Part shown: one piece after another, positions 6,622-9,427 of the stretch
How the letters are laid out: every line of letters begins with the position of its first letter
How positions within the stretch are numbered: the stretch's first letter is position 1
NCBI GenBank assembly: GCA_023254985.1
Contig: JALRJT010000163.1
Location: 1 to 9,427, forward strand
From: Ilumatobacteraceae bacterium
GTDB taxonomy: Bacteria; Actinomycetota; Acidimicrobiia; Acidimicrobiales; Ilumatobacteraceae
DNA: 9,427 nucleotides
Direction: 5' to 3'
Notes under the pieces: model-generated
The model's database searches: none
Told to the model about the DNA's origin: nothing
The model's input: the letters and a program-made list of their open reading frames with translations, nothing else
Translations under genes and position numbers: made by a program

Positions 6622-6984
6622 ATGCCAGCACTGAAGTTCCCCACGATCCCGAGCATCGACCTCACCTCCTTTGATGTGAACAAGGTCGTTCCACAGCAGC
6701 TTCGCAACATCACGTTGCCGAAGATCGACATGCCAAAGTTCGTCGCTCCCCAAATTGATGCCGACAAAGTCCGCACCACCGCCAAGGAAGTTGCTTACAC
6801 CGCGATTGGTCTCGGTGTCCTCGGCTTCCAGAAGGTTCAGGTTCGTCGCCGCGAGGTCACCGAGCAACTCTCCACTGAACTGCCGAAGGTTGCCAACGAA
6901 GCACTCGCTCAGGCCGAGAAAGTCGTGAGCAAGGTCGTCGCAACCGTGCAGTCGCGACGCGGCGTCACCACGACGGCGAAGTAA
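6622..6984 (+). CDS. Small conserved-looking protein of unknown function (120 residues)
   Basis: I do not recognise a named family. The first ~45 residues are proline-punctuated with repeated short motifs (FPTIPSIDL, LPKIDMPKF, VAPQIDADKV). A short hydrophobic stretch, AYTAIGLGVLGF (~58-69), leads into a basic patch QVRRREV (~73-79), then an amphipathic, Ala/Val/Lys-rich helix (~80-110) and a basic Thr-rich tail. The hydrophobic stretch is short for a membrane span, so peripheral membrane or cell-wall association is more likely than a true transmembrane protein; the helical tail loosely recalls phasin or heparin-binding-haemagglutinin helices, but I would not assign either. The start at 6622 is fixed by AAGGAG; an ATG at 6535 would add 29 residues and is disfavoured. 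It has its own candidate promoter, diverges from the glycosyltransferase operon and is followed by a strong hairpin before the flippase gene. Confidence 0.8.
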   Translation: MPALKFPTIPSIDLTSFDVNKVVPQQLRNITLPKIDMPKFVAPQIDADKVRTTAKEVAYTAIGLGVLGFQKVQVRRREVTEQLSTELPKVANEALAQAEKVVSKVVATVQSRRGVTTTAK

Positions 6985-6990
6985 GTCAAT

Positions 6991-7028
6991 GAAGTAGTCT
7001 TCGGGTGCTTGTCACCCGAAGACACTTC
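6991..7028 (+). promoter_or_regulatory. Strong hairpin between the small gene and the flippase gene
   Basis: GTCTTCGGGTG (6997-7007) pairs perfectly with CACCCGAAGAC (7013-7023) around the loop CTTGT (7008-7012). The stem extends with GAAGT (6991-6995) pairing to ACTTC (7024-7028), leaving one bulged A at 6996: 16 pairs in all. It begins six bases after the small gene's TAA, where a terminator would sit, but no T-tract follows. Its loop holds the TTG that is the best start for the flippase, so it could also control translation of that gene. Confidence 0.7.
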
Positions 7029-8334
7029 GACCCCGAGTACTTCTCGCGCACCGGTTCCTGAGGGAACCATTTCCGTCGCCGTCGGACTGTTCATCAACGG
7101 CATTTCCACCTACGTCTTTTTCAAGATCGGTCAACAGGCGCTCGGCCAGGACGGTTTCAAACCGATCGTCACGATGTGGTTCATTGCCTTTGCCCTCGTG
7201 CCAGGCTTCTTCCTCCCCATTGAGCAAGAGACCAGTCGAGCACTCGCCCACCGTCGGGCCCTCGGTCAAGGTGGACTCCCGATCATCAAACGCATCATCC
7301 CGCTCGCCGCGATCATTCTCGGTGGGTTGCTCATCGCGCTCGCAATCGCTGCGCGCAGTGCAACGGGAAATCTCTTTGAGTCGAATTCCGCAGTGACCTT
7401 GGCGCTGTTGTTCATGTTGCTCACGTATGCACCGATGCACATCGCCCGCGGGCTCTCGTCAGGTCAAGGCAAGTTCTCGAACTATGCACTCATCATCGGT
7501 CTCGACGGCACCATTCGAGTCGGCGTCTGTGCAGCGCTGTGGCTTGCCGGCGTCGACAGCACCGGCGTCTTCGCGGTCGCCGTCGGACTCTCGCCAATCG
7601 TCGGTGTCGTCATCGTGGCACTTCGCGGTGACCTTCGCCTCACCGATGGACCGCCGGCATCGTGGTCTGAAATAACGCCGAACCTCGGGTGGCTCCTCCT
7701 TGGATCACTCTTTGCGGCAGCGCTCGTCAACGCGGGGCCAATCACCGTCGACATCCTTGGGTCGAACGAACCCGCCGCCGTGGTGACACGCTTTGGCAAC
7801 GCCGTCATCTTTGCCCGAGTACCCCTCTTTTTGTTCCAGGCCGTCCAAGCAGCACTGCTCCCAAAACTCGCTCGACTCGCAGCACAACGCGACATGGTGG
7901 AGTTCCGCAGTGGACTTCGCCGCCTTATCCTCCTCGTCGTCGGCGTCGGTGTGGTGGGAACGATCGGCGCGTTTGCGATCGGCCCATGGGTGCTCGAACT
8001 CGTCTATGCAGGTGGCATCGATCGCCGCACGATGGGACTCCTTGCGTCAGCAAGTGCGATCTACATGCTCGCGCTCGCACTCGCCCAGGCAGTCATCGCG
8101 CTCCACGGACACGCCGCCGTTGCTTATGGCTGGATTCTCGGATTCGTCACCTTTGTCGGAGTTGCATGGCTGTCGAGCGACGATCTCTACCTGCGTGTCG
8201 AGCTCGCACTCGTTGCAAGCTCGCTGGTGTCGCTCGTGATGTTCGCTGTCGTGGCGAAACAGAAACTCGATGCTGGTTCGTCGACTGACGTCGACTCGAT
8301 GATCGAGGCGCTCACCGAGCGTCCACTCGACTAA
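7009..8334 (+). CDS. MOP-superfamily flippase (Wzx/MurJ-like polysaccharide or lipid-linked sugar exporter)
   Basis: A 441-residue integral membrane protein with about twelve hydrophobic helices (~19-40, 51-70, 95-115, 127-145, 155-178, 185-205, 225-245, 264-285, 303-325, 341-365, 370-388, 395-415) and short charged loops. The helix count, length and features such as GLFINGISTYVFFKIG at the start, the basic loop after helix 2 and RFGNAVIFARVPLFLFQAVQ in the middle fit a Wzx-type polysaccharide flippase better than a 14-helix MurJ. It would move a lipid-linked oligosaccharide across the inner membrane, matching the neighbouring glycosyltransferase and gmd. The start is uncertain: the frame opens after the small gene's stop, and TTG at 7009 is the only ATG/GTG/TTG codon before the first helix; no good ribosome binding site precedes it. 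The gene ends 10 bases before the convergent gmd stop. The family call is from hydropathy and general character; the substrate is unknown. Confidence 0.8.
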   Translation: MSPEDTSTPSTSRAPVPEGTISVAVGLFINGISTYVFFKIGQQALGQDGFKPIVTMWFIAFALVPGFFLPIEQETSRALAHRRALGQGGLPIIKRIIPLAAIILGGLLIALAIAARSATGNLFESNSAVTLALLFMLLTYAPMHIARGLSSGQGKFSNYALIIGLDGTIRVGVCAALWLAGVDSTGVFAVAVGLSPIVGVVIVALRGDLRLTDGPPASWSEITPNLGWLLLGSLFAAALVNAGPITVDILGSNEPAAVVTRFGNAVIFARVPLFLFQAVQAALLPKLARLAAQRDMVEFRSGLRRLILLVVGVGVVGTIGAFAIGPWVLELVYAGGIDRRTMGLLASASAIYMLALALAQAVIALHGHAAVAYGWILGFVTFVGVAWLSSDDLYLRVELALVASSLVSLVMFAVVAKQKLDAGSSTDVDSMIEALTERPLD

Positions 8335-8344
8335 CTGCCGCGAA

Positions 8345-9331
8345 CTACTTGTTCAGGCGCGCCGACTCGTATTCGAGGTCATGGGTCACCATCATGTCGA
8401 CCAACTGCTCGAAGCTGACTTCCGGCTTCCAGCCGAGCTTCGTCTTTGCCTTCGACGGATCCCCAATGAGGAGATCTACTTCGGCCGGGCGGAAGAACTT
8501 CTGGTCCTGCCTGACGAACTGACGCCAGTCACCGAGACCTACTTTTGAAAAGGTAATCTCGAGGAATTCCTCAACGGAGTGCGTCTCGCCGGTTGCGACG
8601 ACATAGTCGTCCGGTTCGTCCTGCTGCAGCATGAGCCACATTGCCTTGACGTAGTCGCCTGCATAACCCCAATCGCGCTTGGCGTCGATGTTGCCGAGCA
8701 CAAGCTCTTTTTCAACTCCAAGCTTGATTCGCGCAGCAGTGTTGGTGATCTTGCGGGTGACGAATTCAAGTCCTCGACGAGGGCCCTCGTGATTGAACAA
8801 GATTCCTGAACACGCAAACAGCCCATAGCTTTCGCGATAGTTCATCGTGATGTTATGGCCGAACACCTTGGCAACGCCGTACGGCGAGCGCGGATGGAAC
8901 GGAGTCAACTCGGTCTGCGGAACTTCGCGAACCTTGCCGAACATCTCCGACGACGACGCTTGGTAGAAGCGGATCGGGTTGTTCTGCGCGCCGCCAACGA
9001 TGCGCACGGCTTCAAGGGCACGGAGGACACCGAGCCCAGTCACGTTGGCGGTCAGTTCGGCCTGGTTGAACGACATCGCCACGAATGAGATCGCACCGAG
9101 GTTGTAGAACTCATCGGGTTGGGCGTATTCGAGTGCTGTCACGAGGCTCGTGAGATCGGTGAGGTCTCCCGGAACAATTTCGACAAACGGAAATTCATCA
9201 CGAATCATCTCAGATCGCGGATTGTGCTGACCCTTCATCATCCCGAAGACCTTGTATCCCTTGGAGTGCAACAACTCCGCAAGATGGCGACCGTCCTGGC
9301 CCGTGATGCCTGTGATGAATGCCTTACGCAT
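8345..9331 (-). CDS. gmd: GDP-mannose 4,6-dehydratase
   Basis: This enzyme converts GDP-D-mannose to GDP-4-keto-6-deoxy-D-mannose using bound NADP(H), the first step to GDP-fucose, GDP-rhamnose, GDP-perosamine and related sugars. The 328-residue protein is an extended short-chain dehydrogenase: the nucleotide-binding motif TGITGQDGRHLAE (7-19), the conserved segment DEFYNLGAISFVAMSF (73-88), QASSSEMFG (124-132) and SPYGVAK with Tyr151 and Lys155. Aligned by motif to E. coli Gmd (Thr132, Glu134, Tyr156, Lys160), Ser127 replaces the threonine and Glu129 is kept. NHEGPRRGLEFVTRKI (180-195) and RDWGYAGDYVKAMW (219-232) are further Gmd signatures. Length is full. The ATG at 9331 has GAAGGT (9335-9340) before it. 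It is convergent with the flippase gene and divergent from cofD. No partner reductase or epimerase lies in the window, so the final sugar is unknown. Confidence 0.96.
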   Translation of the reverse strand: MRKAFITGITGQDGRHLAELLHSKGYKVFGMMKGQHNPRSEMIRDEFPFVEIVPGDLTDLTSLVTALEYAQPDEFYNLGAISFVAMSFNQAELTANVTGLGVLRALEAVRIVGGAQNNPIRFYQASSSEMFGKVREVPQTELTPFHPRSPYGVAKVFGHNITMNYRESYGLFACSGILFNHEGPRRGLEFVTRKITNTAARIKLGVEKELVLGNIDAKRDWGYAGDYVKAMWLMLQQDEPDDYVVATGETHSVEEFLEITFSKVGLGDWRQFVRQDQKFFRPAEVDLLIGDPSKAKTKLGWKPEVSFEQLVDMMVTHDLEYESARLNK

Positions 9332-9353
9332 GAGACCTTCACTCTAACTGAGG

Positions 9354-9370
9354 CCGATCGTTACGATCGG
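9354..9370. promoter_or_regulatory. Perfect 7-3-7 palindrome in the divergent gmd-cofD gap (candidate operator)
   Basis: CCGATCG (9354-9360), TTA, CGATCGG (9364-9370) form a perfect inverted repeat within the 43-base gap between the two divergent start codons (9332-9374). It ends four bases before the cofD GTG and lies about 22 bases upstream of the gmd ATG, a position where a dimeric regulator could affect both genes. It could equally be a small RNA hairpin masking the cofD start. No regulator is identified. Confidence 0.45.
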
Positions 9371-9374
9371 GGAC

Positions 9375-9427
9375 GTGATTGCGGTCCTTGCAGGTGGAGT
9401 GGGTGCCGCCCGATTCCTGCGCGGAGT
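9375..9427 (+). CDS. cofD: CofD/FbiA, 2-phospho-L-lactate (phosphoenolpyruvate) transferase, N-terminal fragment
   Basis: Seventeen complete codons from a GTG start read MIAVLAGGVGAARFLRG before the window ends. This is the highly conserved N-terminus of CofD (FbiA in actinobacteria), which joins the phospholactate or phosphoenolpyruvate-derived moiety to the deazaflavin Fo during coenzyme F420 synthesis in the cytoplasm. The glycine-rich AGGVGAARF stretch is the family's nucleotide-binding start. The GTG is preceded by a G-rich run (CGGGGAC) that may act as a ribosome binding site but overlaps the palindrome. The gene is cut by the window edge, so nothing beyond the N-terminus can be judged. 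F420 use fits an actinobacterial host. Confidence 0.85.
   Translation, partial: MIAVLAGGVGAARFLRG

Noticed and set aside
6535..6984. Longer start at 6535 giving a 149-residue protein with a hydrophobic N-terminus
   Set aside because: The ATG at 6622 has AAGGAG at ideal spacing, and the candidate -35/-10 pair would lie inside the longer reading. The apparent signal-like segment has no clear cleavage site or lipobox.
6991..7028. Calling the hairpin a standard rho-independent terminator
   Set aside because: No T-tract follows on either strand, and the downstream gene appears to start within the loop, so only a hairpin of undecided role is supported.
1..9427. CRISPR array, insertion sequence, tRNA or rRNA, or a defence system
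   Set aside because: I saw no spaced direct repeats, transposase, terminal inverted repeats, cloverleaf or ribosomal RNA sequence. All genes fit housekeeping or envelope-polysaccharide roles.

Overview
The window reads as a high-GC actinobacterial chromosome segment, most likely from the Acidimicrobiia or a relative. This is inferred from the GC-rich coding, frequent GTG/TTG starts, a DUF5719-type secreted protein, a coenzyme F420 gene (cofD/fbiA) and a very large GT2 membrane glycosyltransferase. I could run no database search, so the taxonomy is a judgement from protein character.

The left edge (1 to about 460) does not belong with the rest. Bases 1-~315 encode part of a PSP1-domain (YaaT/RicT-like) protein resembling Bacteroidetes versions. 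Bases ~315-~455 are AT-richer and encode a short piece that looks like an RND/MMPL exporter. From ~447 the sequence becomes the C-terminal half of an FtsH protease. The two joins fall in short shared or ambiguous stretches, so a metagenome assembly chimera is the most economical reading. The FtsH-labelled frame 324-1394 should not be taken as a natural fusion.

From ~460 onward the window looks coherent. The FtsH C-terminus ends at a CTAG shared with the stop of a convergent minus-strand operon. That operon reads right to left: a 1054-residue GT2 glycosyltransferase with many membrane helices (6491-3327), a membrane-anchored DUF5719-like repeat protein (3330-1831) and a membrane-anchored thioredoxin-like protein (1831-1391). 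Each downstream start overlaps the preceding stop (GTGA and TGATG), so the three are probably translationally coupled and act together at the cell envelope.

Divergent from the operon, with a visible promoter, lies a small 120-residue protein of unknown function (6622-6984). It is followed by a strong 16-bp hairpin (6991-7028) and a 12-helix MOP-superfamily (Wzx/MurJ-like) flippase (7009-8334). The flippase's only plausible start codon, a TTG, sits in the loop of that hairpin. Convergent with the flippase is GDP-mannose 4,6-dehydratase, gmd (9331-8345), which supplies GDP-4-keto-6-deoxymannose for deoxyhexose-containing glycans. A 43-bp divergent gap with a perfect 7-3-7 palindrome separates gmd from the start of cofD/fbiA (9375 onward), cut by the window end.

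Taken together this is a surface-polysaccharide neighbourhood: nucleotide-sugar synthesis, glycosyl transfer, flipping and extracytoplasmic accessory proteins. I found no tRNA, rRNA, CRISPR array, insertion sequence or obvious defence system. Apart from the 130-bp divergent gap at 6492-6621, intergenic space is minimal.
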